From CAYWEP01 sp964457405 (GTDB lineage: Bacteria; Patescibacteriota; Microgenomatia; Levybacterales; UBA12049): a DNA stretch of 20,133 nucleotides. A model generated the notes under the pieces. It was given only the letters and a program-made list of their open reading frames with translations. It was not told where the DNA came from and did not search any database. Shown one piece after another: positions 6,857-14,842 of this stretch; the stretch's first letter is position 1, and every line of letters starts with the position of its first letter. The position numbers and the translations under genes are program-made. Location: contig CAYWEP010000015.1 of the NCBI GenBank assembly GCA_964457405.1, positions 1 through 20,133 of the forward strand, in the 5' to 3' direction.

Positions 6857-7677
6857 ATGAAAATTCTCATGTGTCGGCCGGATTATTTTGATATAGAGTA
6901 CGAAATCAATCCCTGGATGCATGTTGAAAGTAAGGTAGATCACAAGCGTGCGTATGAGCAATGGGAAAAACTCTATAAAACCTACAAAGACCTCGGTGTG
7001 GAGGTTGAGCTGATACAACAAATAGAAAGACTTCCTGATATGGTATTTACCGCAAATGCGGGTATCTGCCGCGGCAGGACATTTGTCAGCGGGAATTTTC
7101 GTTATAAAGAGCGAAAGGGAGAAGAAGCGCATTTTCAGAAATGGTTTAAAGGCCATGGATATAATGTAAAAACGCTAAGTCATTTTCAAGGTGGAGAAGG
7201 AGACGCACTTTTCTACCGAGACACTCTCTACATGGGATATGGATTCAGATCTGATCCAGAAGTACATAAGGAATTAGCAGATATTTTAGGAGTTGCATTT
7301 GTCTCTTTACGGCTCATTGACCCTTATTTCTACGACTTTGACACGACATTTTGCCCAATCGGCGATAAAGGGTTTGTCTATTATCCTCTGGCATTTTCAG
7401 AAGAAAGTAAGGAACGTTTGGCAAAGGTCGATGGTGCGATCGAAATGACCAAAGAACAAGCACAAGGATTTATCGGAAACAGTGTCTATGTCGACGGTAA
7501 ATTGCTGGATTGATAAATCGATGATGTTTTTNNNNNNNNNNGCTCGTTGGATATTTAGATGAAGATTTGAAAAATAAGCTTGCCAAAATCAACGTTGAGC
7601 CTCAGCATTTAGATATGGGCGAATTCAAGAAATCCGGTGGGGGAATCAAATGCTTGACATTATACCTGAGTCAATAA
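6857..7677 (+). CDS. Amidinotransferase / dimethylarginine dimethylaminohydrolase-family protein, interrupted by assembly gap
   Basis: The guanidine-modifying pentein fold is recognised from PDMVFTANAG (60-69), FVSGNFRY, GGEGDAL (112-118) and FDTTFCPIGD. The frame meets a stop at 7511-7513, and the scaffold gap lies 18 bases later. After the gap a separate frame (7543-7677) gives LVGYLDEDLKNKLAKI and SGGGIKCLTLYL, the C-terminal strand with the catalytic Cys, so both pieces belong to one gene of about 270 residues. The stop is probably an assembly or sequence error next to the gap. The position normally holding the catalytic His (YHLDT in relatives) is Asp160 (YDFDT). The family hydrolyses or transfers guanidino groups of arginine derivatives; the substrate is unknown here. 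There is no Shine-Dalgarno before the ATG. Confidence 0.8.
7532..7541. other. Assembly gap (10 N)
   Basis: Ten unknown bases inside the amidinotransferase-family gene. The true gap length is unknown, and the flanking T-run and in-frame stop suggest local misassembly. Confidence 0.99.
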
Positions 7678-7686
7678 TATATACCG

Positions 7687-8598
7687 GTGAAAGCAAGAAG
7701 CAGAAATCGATTTCTAACATACATTAACGAACGAGCTCCTCTTACCCAATTTGTCCCACTAGCACTTATTTTTGGATTCCAGGCAAGCCTGTTTGCACGG
7801 TTCATTATTGATAGAGAATATGATTTGACAGTTACTCTTTTGAGCTCACTTTCGCTTCTCCTTTTTTTGTTTCGACTACGGTTATTCGATGAGTTTAAGG
7901 ATTTTGAGCACGATAAGAAGCATTATCCTTCAAGACCTATCTCACGCGGGCTTCTATCCCTGAATGATTTGAAACCACTAATTGTTATTATCTTAACGCT
8001 TGAAATATGTCTTAGTTTACTCTTTGGAATAGCTTCGTTTATTTTCTTTCTTTTGGCATTTCTCTATTCCGCATTTCTTCTTAAAGAATTTTTTATAAGG
8101 AAGTGGCTGCGGAAGCATTTTACAACATACATCGTGACCCATGAAGTGCTTGCAATATTTATTTTTTACTATCTGTATGCGTTAAATGTCAGTGAATTTT
8201 TTTCACTAGGAAAGTATGTTTTTTTTCTTCACGTTATATTTTTATCCCTATCTTTTTTCTCTCTTGAAGTTGCGAGAAAGATTCGGCCGAGAAGCCGTGA
8301 AATTCCTTCAAAAGACACGTATACTGCGCAGTATGGGATTGCTGGTGCATCAGTTTTGCTCGGATTTCTGTGCGTTGCAAGCCTGCTGCTGTCGTTTGTA
8401 ATTTTTCAGGCGTCAAAGCCATTGCCCTTTTTTGTCCATATTCCTGGAGCGATTGGACTGATATTATTACTCGGGGCGCTGATGCGATTTTCATCTCGCG
8501 CGACAACCAAGCATGCTAAGCAAGTATTCTTCTCAGCAATTCTTTATACAGTATTGCTTCATATCGGTGTGATTGCAGGTTTATGGCTCGAAAAATGA
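7687..8598 (+). CDS. UbiA-type prenyltransferase-like membrane protein
   Basis: The 303-residue protein is very hydrophobic, with about eight predicted membrane segments. After the first two it has RLFDEFKDFEHDKKHYPSRPISRG, in which Asp68, Asp72 and Asp76 form the DxxxDxxxD prenyl-diphosphate/Mg2+ motif and the following basic PSRP(I)SRG stretch is typical of UbiA proteins. A second loop, SKDTYTAQYG (about 206-215), matches the weaker second motif of distant members. Such enzymes attach an isoprenoid chain to an acceptor in the membrane; the acceptor is unknown. The start is a GTG at 7687, nine bases after the preceding stop. The stop overlaps the next gene (ATGA at 8595-8598). Confidence 0.75.
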   Translation: MKARSRNRFLTYINERAPLTQFVPLALIFGFQASLFARFIIDREYDLTVTLLSSLSLLLFLFRLRLFDEFKDFEHDKKHYPSRPISRGLLSLNDLKPLIVIILTLEICLSLLFGIASFIFFLLAFLYSAFLLKEFFIRKWLRKHFTTYIVTHEVLAIFIFYYLYALNVSEFFSLGKYVFFLHVIFLSLSFFSLEVARKIRPRSREIPSKDTYTAQYGIAGASVLLGFLCVASLLLSFVIFQASKPLPFFVHIPGAIGLILLLGALMRFSSRATTKHAKQVFFSAILYTVLLHIGVIAGLWLEK

Positions 8599-10313
8599 AT
8601 CTTTTTGATAATTCAAACCTTAACGAAAGTTATTCTGGCGTAACAAGTCCCTTGACATACTCTTTTGCAGTACGAGTGTATGGGAGGGTATACATTGCAC
8701 TCTGCAGCCTTTTCGGCGTTAGTCAAAAAGACATGAAGGACAATAAAGATCTCTTCCCAAATATGCTTGCATATATTGGAGGTCGTATGTATTACAACCT
8801 TTTAAACTGGTACAAGATGATTTCACTGTTACCTGGATATAAATTCAATAGAACATTTCTTGAACAAATGCTTGGCGTTGAAGAGGAGTATCGCTATGAA
8901 AAGAAGAAAAAGATTGGCATGCTAGAGAAGCTGAGTGATTTCTATTCTTTTGCGCTACGAATTGGGAGAATGATTTTTATCTTTATTTTTATGAAGTACT
9001 TTATTGAAAGATTTTCTAGAAAATTTGAAAGTGCATTCTCATATTTGCAGTCCATTGATTTAACAAAAAAATCAGACGCCGAGCTTGTATCATTTTATGA
9101 AGAGTTTGAAGCAAAGCTGGCAAAAGATTTTAGTATACCCATAGCAAATGATTTTGCTGTCATGATAAGTATTGGCATTTTAAAAAACGTAGCAAAAAAG
9201 TGGCTCGCAGACATCAATGATACGAAGGCGAATTTTTTTATTTCAGGGAGAGGCAAAGTAAAAAGCGCTAAGCCAGGACTTATGATCGAGCAAATTTTAC
9301 GTGATATTGGAAAAGACTCAAAGATTAAACGCTTGTTCACCAATAAATCATCAGAAAAGATTTTATTGTATCTGAATGAAGATCAGTATTTTAAAAACAT
9401 AAAGAAAAAGATTATTGCTTACACAAGGCGATTTGGTTATAGGGTACCTGGGGAATTAAAGCTTGAATCACTAAGCTTTCAAGATAACCCCCTGACACTC
9501 ATTTCCCTTCTCAAGAATGGTCTCAGTCATTCAAGAATTAGAAAAAAGGTAGTTGTCAGCAAGTCATTAGATAAAGAGGTTACAAGACTACCCTTTTTTA
9601 AACGACGATTATTTCTTTCAGTCGTTTCCTGGGCGAGGTCTTCTATCTCTCGGCGAGAAGATACGCGATTTAAGAGGACATTAGTTTTTAGCGTCGCGCG
9701 GCGTGTATTTCAAGAATCTGGAAAACGGCTTTTCAAGATGGGTGCGATACACTCGGCGACTGATGTATTTTATTTGCAGACTGAGGAGATTTTTTCAGCC
9801 CTACAGCAAAGAAAAAAGCAAAAAAACTATCTAGCAGTCGTGAGAAAGAGGAAGAAACTCGATGCAGTCTGGCGCAGTATTGCTATGCCACGGAGAATTG
9901 TTACTGAAGAAGAAATAGGCGTTTATGAGAGGAAAATCCAGGCTTTGAAAATACAAAAACGCTTGCAGAGTCTGACGAAAAACACCCAGGTTAAAGGACA
10001 GCTTGCGTCAATCGGAAACGGATCATCAGCCGTTTCTGGTCGGTCTTTGGTATTAACAGATTTTGACCCGACTTGTGATTTTCGCAATAAAATTCTTGTT
10101 ACCCAACAAACTGACCCTGGGTGGACTATTATCTTTCCCGCACTTAAAGGGCTTGTTGTTGAGCGTGGAGGAGTATTATCTCATGCTGCAGTGGTAGCAC
10201 GAGAGTTTGGCATTCCGTGTATTATTAATGCAAAGAATGCGACGAAGTCTATTCCAGATGGAAGGAACATAAAGATGAATCTTACAACAGGTGCGGTTAC
10301 TATCATTCAATAA
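8595..10313 (+). CDS. PEP-utilising-enzyme-like protein: helical domain plus phosphohistidine domain, no ATP-grasp
   Basis: The C-terminus (ERGGVLSHAAVVAREFGIP, then PDGRNIKMNLTTGAV) is the swivelling phosphohistidine domain of PEP synthase, PPDK and rifampin phosphotransferase; the His is about 42 residues from the end. The rest, starting NLNESYSGVTSPLTYSFA and including GGRMYYNLLNWYKMISLLPGY, matches the middle domain of PEP-synthase-like proteins. The N-terminal ATP-binding PPDK_N domain is absent and no such gene is nearby, so the protein should need a partner or be a non-canonical transferase. The ATG at 8595 is chosen because it overlaps the UbiA stop as ATGA; an upstream in-frame ATG is at 8583. 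It is rich in Lys and Arg. Confidence 0.8.
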   Translation: MNLFDNSNLNESYSGVTSPLTYSFAVRVYGRVYIALCSLFGVSQKDMKDNKDLFPNMLAYIGGRMYYNLLNWYKMISLLPGYKFNRTFLEQMLGVEEEYRYEKKKKIGMLEKLSDFYSFALRIGRMIFIFIFMKYFIERFSRKFESAFSYLQSIDLTKKSDAELVSFYEEFEAKLAKDFSIPIANDFAVMISIGILKNVAKKWLADINDTKANFFISGRGKVKSAKPGLMIEQILRDIGKDSKIKRLFTNKSSEKILLYLNEDQYFKNIKKKIIAYTRRFGYRVPGELKLESLSFQDNPLTLISLLKNGLSHSRIRKKVVVSKSLDKEVTRLPFFKRRLFLSVVSWARSSISRREDTRFKRTLVFSVARRVFQESGKRLFKMGAIHSATDVFYLQTEEIFSALQQRKKQKNYLAVVRKRKKLDAVWRSIAMPRRIVTEEEIGVYERKIQALKIQKRLQSLTKNTQVKGQLASIGNGSSAVSGRSLVLTDFDPTCDFRNKILVTQQTDPGWTIIFPALKGLVVERGGVLSHAAVVAREFGIPCIINAKNATKSIPDGRNIKMNLTTGAVTIIQ

Positions 10314-10317
10314 AACA

Positions 10318-10833
10318 ATGGAAATAACAATAGTTGATAGCAATTCACTAAAAATCACAGCAGAAACTGTTGACGAAATACACAAGGCATGCGCGCAGGA
10401 AGAAGGTCTCGCATATAGAAGCAAGGGCTTTATACAAAAACGTATACAAGGGGGAAACATGCTTTTCGCACTTGATGAAAAGAAAAAGATAGCAGGGTGG
10501 ATCGGAACGTCGCATATCTATGGTAATTGGCATGGACTTTTTATGCTTTTCGTCTATCCTGAGTACAGGGGATATCGTATTGGGACAACAAAGCTTCTTC
10601 CAGCTGCAATAAACTCTTTCAGAAGCAAATACCTCTATGCTGCAACATCAAGAAAGAGTGTTCATACGATCCTGAAGAAACATGGATTTCAACAAGTAAA
10701 ACTGCGACAACTCCCATTTTTAGTTTTATGCAATCTTCTTTTGTCAGGATACGAAGATGTGAAGAGTTTCCGTAAGTTTTTTATAATGAAGCGTAATGGG
10801 CTATCGTATTATGTTAGACGTTTAAAAAACTAA
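10318..10833 (+). CDS. GNAT-family N-acetyltransferase
   Basis: This 171-residue protein has the GNAT core: a central strand (FALDEKKKIAGWIGTS), motif A in LFMLFVYPEYRGYRIGTTKLL and motif B in SVHTILKKHGFQQVKL, typical of acetyl-CoA-dependent transfer to an amine. Within motif A the pyrophosphate loop reads RGYRIG rather than the usual RGxGIG, a Gly to Arg change. The substrate is unknown. The ATG at 10318 is preferred over an in-frame ATG at 10291 that would overlap the preceding gene by 23 bases. It lies four bases after the PEP-utilising gene and ends six bases before the convergent DUF3419 gene. Confidence 0.75.
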   Translation: MEITIVDSNSLKITAETVDEIHKACAQEEGLAYRSKGFIQKRIQGGNMLFALDEKKKIAGWIGTSHIYGNWHGLFMLFVYPEYRGYRIGTTKLLPAAINSFRSKYLYAATSRKSVHTILKKHGFQQVKLRQLPFLVLCNLLLSGYEDVKSFRKFFIMKRNGLSYYVRRLKN

Positions 10834-10839
10834 TAAGCA

Positions 10840-11928
10840 TTATACTTTTCTTAATACTTTTATTTTGTATACTTGCGTTTTCTCCTTCTTAATGAGCTTA
10901 GCGTATTTTGTCGTAATGTCCTCATATCCTGACTCGTCTACGTTCTCTGGAATGCGAAGATAATACCTCATCATAACAACGCACCCTGGCATGAGGTTTT
11001 TTGCAATCTGTCTCAAATACGTGCATTCTGTTTCTCCTTTTAAGTAAGATGGAACGTCTGAAAATGAGAGAAAATCAATCGGCGTACTTGAGCTTTTTAT
11101 TGCTAAAACAATGTCCTTACATGCATAGGATATTTTTGCATCTCTGATACCTTCCTTTGCTTTTAGGAATATTTCCTCATTGCACTCGATTGGATTTCCC
11201 TCAGGATAGACAAGTCGCCCAAAAAAAAGTAGTTGCAGTATAAAATTGTTTCTGGCGGGGCCTTGATGAAAAAGCGTATTGAGTGAATCAAGATAAAACT
11301 GAGAATAGCTTTTGTGAATATTTTTCCTTAGAAAACTTCCTCTATATAAAAGCGTGTTAAGCACAGTCGCGTTTCCAAGAATTGATACGATAAGTTTCCA
11401 GGCTTTGTGGGGAAAATGGTCTCGTAAGTATAGAAAATAGCTTTTTTCGTTTTTTTGCAAAAACAACGTCCTTCCTCTCTCGCCAGTAACAAATCTATTT
11501 ATCGTACTTAGTATTCCAATCGTTTTCTCCCACCTTCCTATATAAAGGATGCTGTGCCATTTGTTTTTTTCAAATAATTCAGAAACATGTTTCTTTGTAT
11601 TACCAGACAAGTTGATGGTTTTGAAGATTTTTTTTCTTTCAAAAGGAGTAAGGTTTTTAGTTGGATATCCCCAGAATGCCAAGAACTCCCTATATTTGAG
11701 CGCACGGAGAGATTCGATGCGTAGTTCTGTTATATATAACTGTTCCTGGGAAGTATCAACACAGGTGAGGAAATGCGGTTTTCTTGCAAGCAAAGGCAAA
11801 ACACGACTTCCGCTTCCTGCAATTGAAAGGACATGGTTTGTATTTTCCTGAAGAATTTCGTATTCAAGCGTTGTATCTTCATTGCAAAATGTATAATTTA
11901 ACTTGGTAAAGTAGGATTTGTTATACAT
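10840..11928 (-). CDS. DUF3419 / BtaA-like SAM-dependent aminocarboxypropyl transferase
   Basis: The 362-residue protein has a class I SAM-binding N-terminus with HVLSIAGSGSRVLPLL (about 32-47, motif I), then FLTCVDTSQEQLYITELRIESLRAL (Asp58 as the likely ribose ligand) and REFLAFWGYP. This is the recognisable pattern of DUF3419, the family of BtaA, which transfers the 3-amino-3-carboxypropyl group of SAM to diacylglycerol for betaine lipids. Whether this distant member does the same is inference. Its ATG at 11928 overlaps the end of the upstream CTP-dependent kinase-like gene by eight bases, so the two are co-translated. It converges with the GNAT gene, with no clear terminator in the six-base gap. 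Confidence 0.7.
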   Translation of the reverse strand: MYNKSYFTKLNYTFCNEDTTLEYEILQENTNHVLSIAGSGSRVLPLLARKPHFLTCVDTSQEQLYITELRIESLRALKYREFLAFWGYPTKNLTPFERKKIFKTINLSGNTKKHVSELFEKNKWHSILYIGRWEKTIGILSTINRFVTGERGRTLFLQKNEKSYFLYLRDHFPHKAWKLIVSILGNATVLNTLLYRGSFLRKNIHKSYSQFYLDSLNTLFHQGPARNNFILQLLFFGRLVYPEGNPIECNEEIFLKAKEGIRDAKISYACKDIVLAIKSSSTPIDFLSFSDVPSYLKGETECTYLRQIAKNLMPGCVVMMRYYLRIPENVDESGYEDITTKYAKLIKKEKTQVYKIKVLRKV

Positions 11929-12514
11929 ACGTTACAAGAAGAGTAGTTGCTAGTGGGACAGTAAGATTGTCAGTACCAAATGGCGATATTCGTTCAATTG
12001 TTGCGATACTTAACCCAAGCAGTAGAGCAGGCAACAATGGTATTCCAATATATAGCATCAGTATAGGAACAGTAATACAAGTAAAAACAAGCATTCCTAA
12101 CGCATGATTCCTGAATCGCTCCATGACAATTCCTGTAATCGGATCTGCAATTCCTGTTATGAGAACTGCCGGGACAAATAGATTGCTTTGGCCGTCTGTG
12201 AGAAGGTACGCTGCAATAAACCCAATCGGTAGTAATTCTTCGCCTATTGTTGGACGCGACACGGCGTGGATGTGATTGAAGATTTTGAATACTCTTGAAA
12301 TAAGCATAATGATAGTGAATATACCAAGCATTGAAAGAAAAACAGAGGCATATAAATATTGACTGAAGAAGATAGTAAAGATTGCTCCTAAAAAATGCGA
12401 TACTCTTCGTACCCAATGTGGGGAGAGTGCATATTTTCTTGAGGCAATTTCAAGAATGCAAAGGAGTGATCCAAAACTTACAAATCCTATCCCTGCGATA
12501 AAGAGCTGATTCAT
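11921..12514 (-). CDS. Phytol/dolichol kinase-like (CTP-dependent) membrane protein
   Basis: A polytopic membrane protein (197 residues from this start, about six segments) with the signature of the phosphatidate cytidylyltransferase/dolichol-kinase/phytol-kinase superfamily: a basic-His stretch WVRRVSHFLGAI, then GEELLPIGF, ADPITGIVMERF and the C-terminal ERISPFGTDNLTVPL. The family uses CTP to phosphorylate polyprenols or to form CDP-lipids. The start is uncertain. ATG 12514 fits the family and lies downstream of a predicted -10 box; ATG 12550 would add 12 residues and share its CATG with the divergent plsC start. Longer extensions run into the plsC-like gene and are unlikely. It is followed by the overlapping DUF3419 gene. 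Confidence 0.7.
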   Translation of the reverse strand: MNQLFIAGIGFVSFGSLLCILEIASRKYALSPHWVRRVSHFLGAIFTIFFSQYLYASVFLSMLGIFTIIMLISRVFKIFNHIHAVSRPTIGEELLPIGFIAAYLLTDGQSNLFVPAVLITGIADPITGIVMERFRNHALGMLVFTCITVPILMLYIGIPLLPALLLGLSIATIERISPFGTDNLTVPLATTLLVTYV

Positions 12515-12526
12515 AAAATTATCGTG

Positions 12527-12557
12527 TATAATCAGTTGAGTTTCTTTCATGATTATA
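12527..12557. promoter_or_regulatory. Face-to-face -10 elements of the divergent lipid genes
   Basis: TGTATAAT on the plus strand (12525-12532) and TGTATAAT on the minus strand (12559-12552) face each other, 19 bases apart. The plus copy would start the plsC-like message at about 12539, ten bases before its ATG. The minus copy would start the kinase-like message at about 12545, favouring the ATG at 12514. Matching -35 boxes are poor. Confidence 0.35.
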
Positions 12558-13286
12558 CAATCTATTTCGCAAATCTCATCGCCAACTCGTCCGAAAGCCT
12601 TAATTCTTATTGAGATTCTTCTTGCAAACATCTTTTTTTCATTAAAGTTACGAAGGTCGGCTGTTGCATCATGGTTGATTTCGCTGTCGCTTCTTATTAC
12701 CTACGTTTGCACTTCACGATTCTTGCGCTCGTTTTTTCGACTAGATGTAACAGTTCCTCGTCAACTTATCCATCTGACAAAAGGGCGATACATTGTCGTT
12801 GCAAATCACAAAAGAATGGTTGATGGGCATTTAATCATTGCCTCACTGCCCTTTCGCGTGTTTTTCACTCTTCTACCGATTCGCTCGTTTACTGCAAATA
12901 TATATTTTCGACATTGGTGGCAGCGGCTGCTTCTTCTGCCGCTTGGTTGCTTTCGCGCCTACTCAACTGATGGAAAGCTTTCAGGAGTTAAGGGCGCTCT
13001 TTCGCTTTCTGATCGGGGACAACTCCTTCTTATTTTTCCTGAAGGGAGGAGAGTCCGCTCTCGTACGAAAGCTGAGGTTAAGGTTGGTATCGGATACTTA
13101 GCTAAAAAGCGAGAATTTACTATTATTCCCGTATTTATACAGAATAAAAAAAACTCTCAAGCAAACAAAACCAAGATTATTTGGGGAAAACCATTCAAAC
13201 TTTCTCAAACGATGCAATCGAAAGACCTTCAGGCACTTTCTGAGCAAATTTTTAATAGGGTCTTACTGCTGCCTCATAGCTATTGA
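12549..13286 (+). CDS. PlsC-like 1-acyl-sn-glycerol-3-phosphate acyltransferase
   Basis: This belongs to the acyltransferase family that esterifies lysophospholipids. The 245 residues carry both key motifs: NHKRMVD, the HX4D catalytic pair (His87, Asp92), and FPEGRR (163-168), which binds the acceptor phosphate. The N-terminus (about 17-55) is hydrophobic and probably anchors the protein at the membrane. Weak GAG sequence upstream is the only ribosome-site candidate. The reductase-like gene begins six bases after the stop, so they form one operon. The acyl donor and acceptor are unknown, and reduced bacteria often obtain these lipids from outside. Confidence 0.85.
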   Translation: MIIQSISQISSPTRPKALILIEILLANIFFSLKLRRSAVASWLISLSLLITYVCTSRFLRSFFRLDVTVPRQLIHLTKGRYIVVANHKRMVDGHLIIASLPFRVFFTLLPIRSFTANIYFRHWWQRLLLLPLGCFRAYSTDGKLSGVKGALSLSDRGQLLLIFPEGRRVRSRTKAEVKVGIGYLAKKREFTIIPVFIQNKKNSQANKTKIIWGKPFKLSQTMQSKDLQALSEQIFNRVLLLPHSY

Positions 13287-13292
13287 CGCTTT

Positions 13293-14333
13293 ATGAATGT
13301 AGTTTTACTAACGGGGAGCACCGGCAGCTTCGGTTCGTTCCTAGCTCACGACCTTTTAAAGAAACAATCAAGAGTTATTCTTCTTGTTAGAGCAAAGACG
13401 AAGAGCGACGCAGAGAAAAGAGTAAGTAATGTTTTGAGAAACTATTCAGGCGGGGGGGGAAAGATACAGGTTTTTCGCTGCGACCTGTCTGCAAAAAACT
13501 TAGGACTCGCTAACACAGACCAACTGTATCTTCATAGTAACGTGACCCATATTCTCCACGCTGCTGCGTCGACACGATTTAACTTGCCACTTCTTGAAGC
13601 TCGGAGAAATAATGTTACGTCAACAAGAAATCTTCTTGCATTTGCGAGATCATGTATAAAACTTGAAAGGTTTGGGTTTGTGAGTACTGCTTTTGTTGCA
13701 GGAAGGCGGTCAGGACTGATTCTGGAAGACGAATTTGTACACAGCACTGGATTTTTAAACACCTATGAGGAAAGTAAGTATGAAGCAGAGAGAACTGTAC
13801 GAGATAGTAGCAAAAATCTTAAGATTGTTATATTTCGCCCGTCGCTTATTATAACGCCTTTCATAAAATCAGGTCCCGTACATGCCCTGACATTTGGATT
13901 TTTTTTGATTAAAAAAGGGTTTCTGCCCATTCTTCCTGGAAATGCGAACAATCTCCTCGATATTATTGAGCCGATTATTGCATCAGACGCGATTGTACAG
14001 GTATTTTTGAAGCAAGCGATTTCATATAGCACTTATCATGTAACGAGTGCAAAAAACTCTCCAAAGATACATGATTTACTGTTATTTGTAGAAAAGCAGA
14101 TTGACAAAAAACTCCCACTGCGCTTCTATGGGGATATGGATTCGTTTTCGGCAGAGTTGAAAAAAGTGACTCGCTTTCGGCCATACTTGGCTACGATTTA
14201 CAAAAAGACGGAAAGTTTCCTCCCAGAGCTTGCGTACCCTAAGATTTTTGACAATGCACATTTGTTAAGGGAATTGCAAGTGAGCAATTATAGTTCGCGA
14301 CCAATTGACGGACTCCCGTCTCTTTTGAAATAA
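13293..14333 (+). CDS. NAD(P)-dependent SDR, fatty-acyl/thioester reductase-like
   Basis: The 346-residue extended short-chain dehydrogenase has TGSTGSFG at the N-terminus (GxxGxxG, Gly8, Gly11, Gly14), FRCDL (about 61-65), HAAAST (89-94), the active-site strand VSTAFVAG (Ser131/Thr132) and NTYEESKYEAE with catalytic Tyr158 and Lys162. The ILHAAASTRFN and NTYEESKYEAE patterns match the terminal reductase domains and fatty-acyl reductases that reduce acyl thioesters to aldehydes or alcohols. The neighbouring acyltransferase suggests a lipid substrate, but this is context only. An epimerase of the same superfamily is possible. Confidence 0.75.
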   Translation: MNVVLLTGSTGSFGSFLAHDLLKKQSRVILLVRAKTKSDAEKRVSNVLRNYSGGGGKIQVFRCDLSAKNLGLANTDQLYLHSNVTHILHAAASTRFNLPLLEARRNNVTSTRNLLAFARSCIKLERFGFVSTAFVAGRRSGLILEDEFVHSTGFLNTYEESKYEAERTVRDSSKNLKIVIFRPSLIITPFIKSGPVHALTFGFFLIKKGFLPILPGNANNLLDIIEPIIASDAIVQVFLKQAISYSTYHVTSAKNSPKIHDLLLFVEKQIDKKLPLRFYGDMDSFSAELKKVTRFRPYLATIYKKTESFLPELAYPKIFDNAHLLRELQVSNYSSRPIDGLPSLLK

Positions 14334-14368
14334 GACGCAGTCTCTGCCATACTGGGTACAGTATCGTT

Positions 14369-14821
14369 ATGGTTTCAGTAGCGTTATTTATTTTACTCGT
14401 TTTATTCACATTGCACCTTTTTATTCTTCCGCTTTCGAAAAAAAGAGCAGTTATTATTAAAGGGCTTGAAGGCTCATTGTTTTTCTTGGTTTTACTATCT
14501 GTCATAGCTTCTCTTTGGAGTCCACTTTTCTACCTACTGGCAATTGCAGTTTCAGTATTTACATATTTTTCAAAATATTGGATAATCTCAGGTATTCCGG
14601 TTGATAATATTCACACTGCTTTTGATAAAGCTTTGCTTGCAACCAGGGCAACGAGTGAGAAAAACGGGAACAAATACAAAGTTGATGACAGCATGACAGT
14701 GGTATTTCGTAGCTTAAAAATGAATACGTGCCTTGTCATATATAAATACCAAGCGAATTCAAAAAAAGCTAATCTGACAAAGGAAGTATTCCAAAAGTTT
14801 ATTTTAAATTATTTCATATGA
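14369..14821 (+). CDS. Membrane protein of unknown function
   Basis: No family is recognised. The 150-residue protein has an N-terminal membrane segment (about 3-22), a second and probably a third in residues 33-68, then a soluble Lys-rich domain of about 80 residues (from ISGIPVDNIHTAFDKALLATRATSE) ending in a hydrophobic FILNYFI. It lies in the plus-strand operon between the reductase-like and SRPBCC genes, 35 bases after the first. That gap holds a small inverted repeat (TACTG/CAGTA, 14353-14366) and no good ribosome site. A role in the same lipid pathway is only suggested by position. Confidence 0.55.
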   Translation: MVSVALFILLVLFTLHLFILPLSKKRAVIIKGLEGSLFFLVLLSVIASLWSPLFYLLAIAVSVFTYFSKYWIISGIPVDNIHTAFDKALLATRATSEKNGNKYKVDDSMTVVFRSLKMNTCLVIYKYQANSKKANLTKEVFQKFILNYFI

Positions 14822-14842
14822 ATTACTGGAGGAGGTGAGTAC

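Noticed and set aside
11994..12416. A 140-codon minus-strand frame inside the kinase-like gene
   Set aside because: It is an alternative-frame shadow with scattered Cys and Trp and no recognisable pattern.
12515..12631. N-terminal extension of the kinase-like protein to 12631
   Set aside because: It would overlap 83 bases of the divergent PlsC-like gene, and the added residues do not match the family; the predicted -10 box favours ATG 12514.
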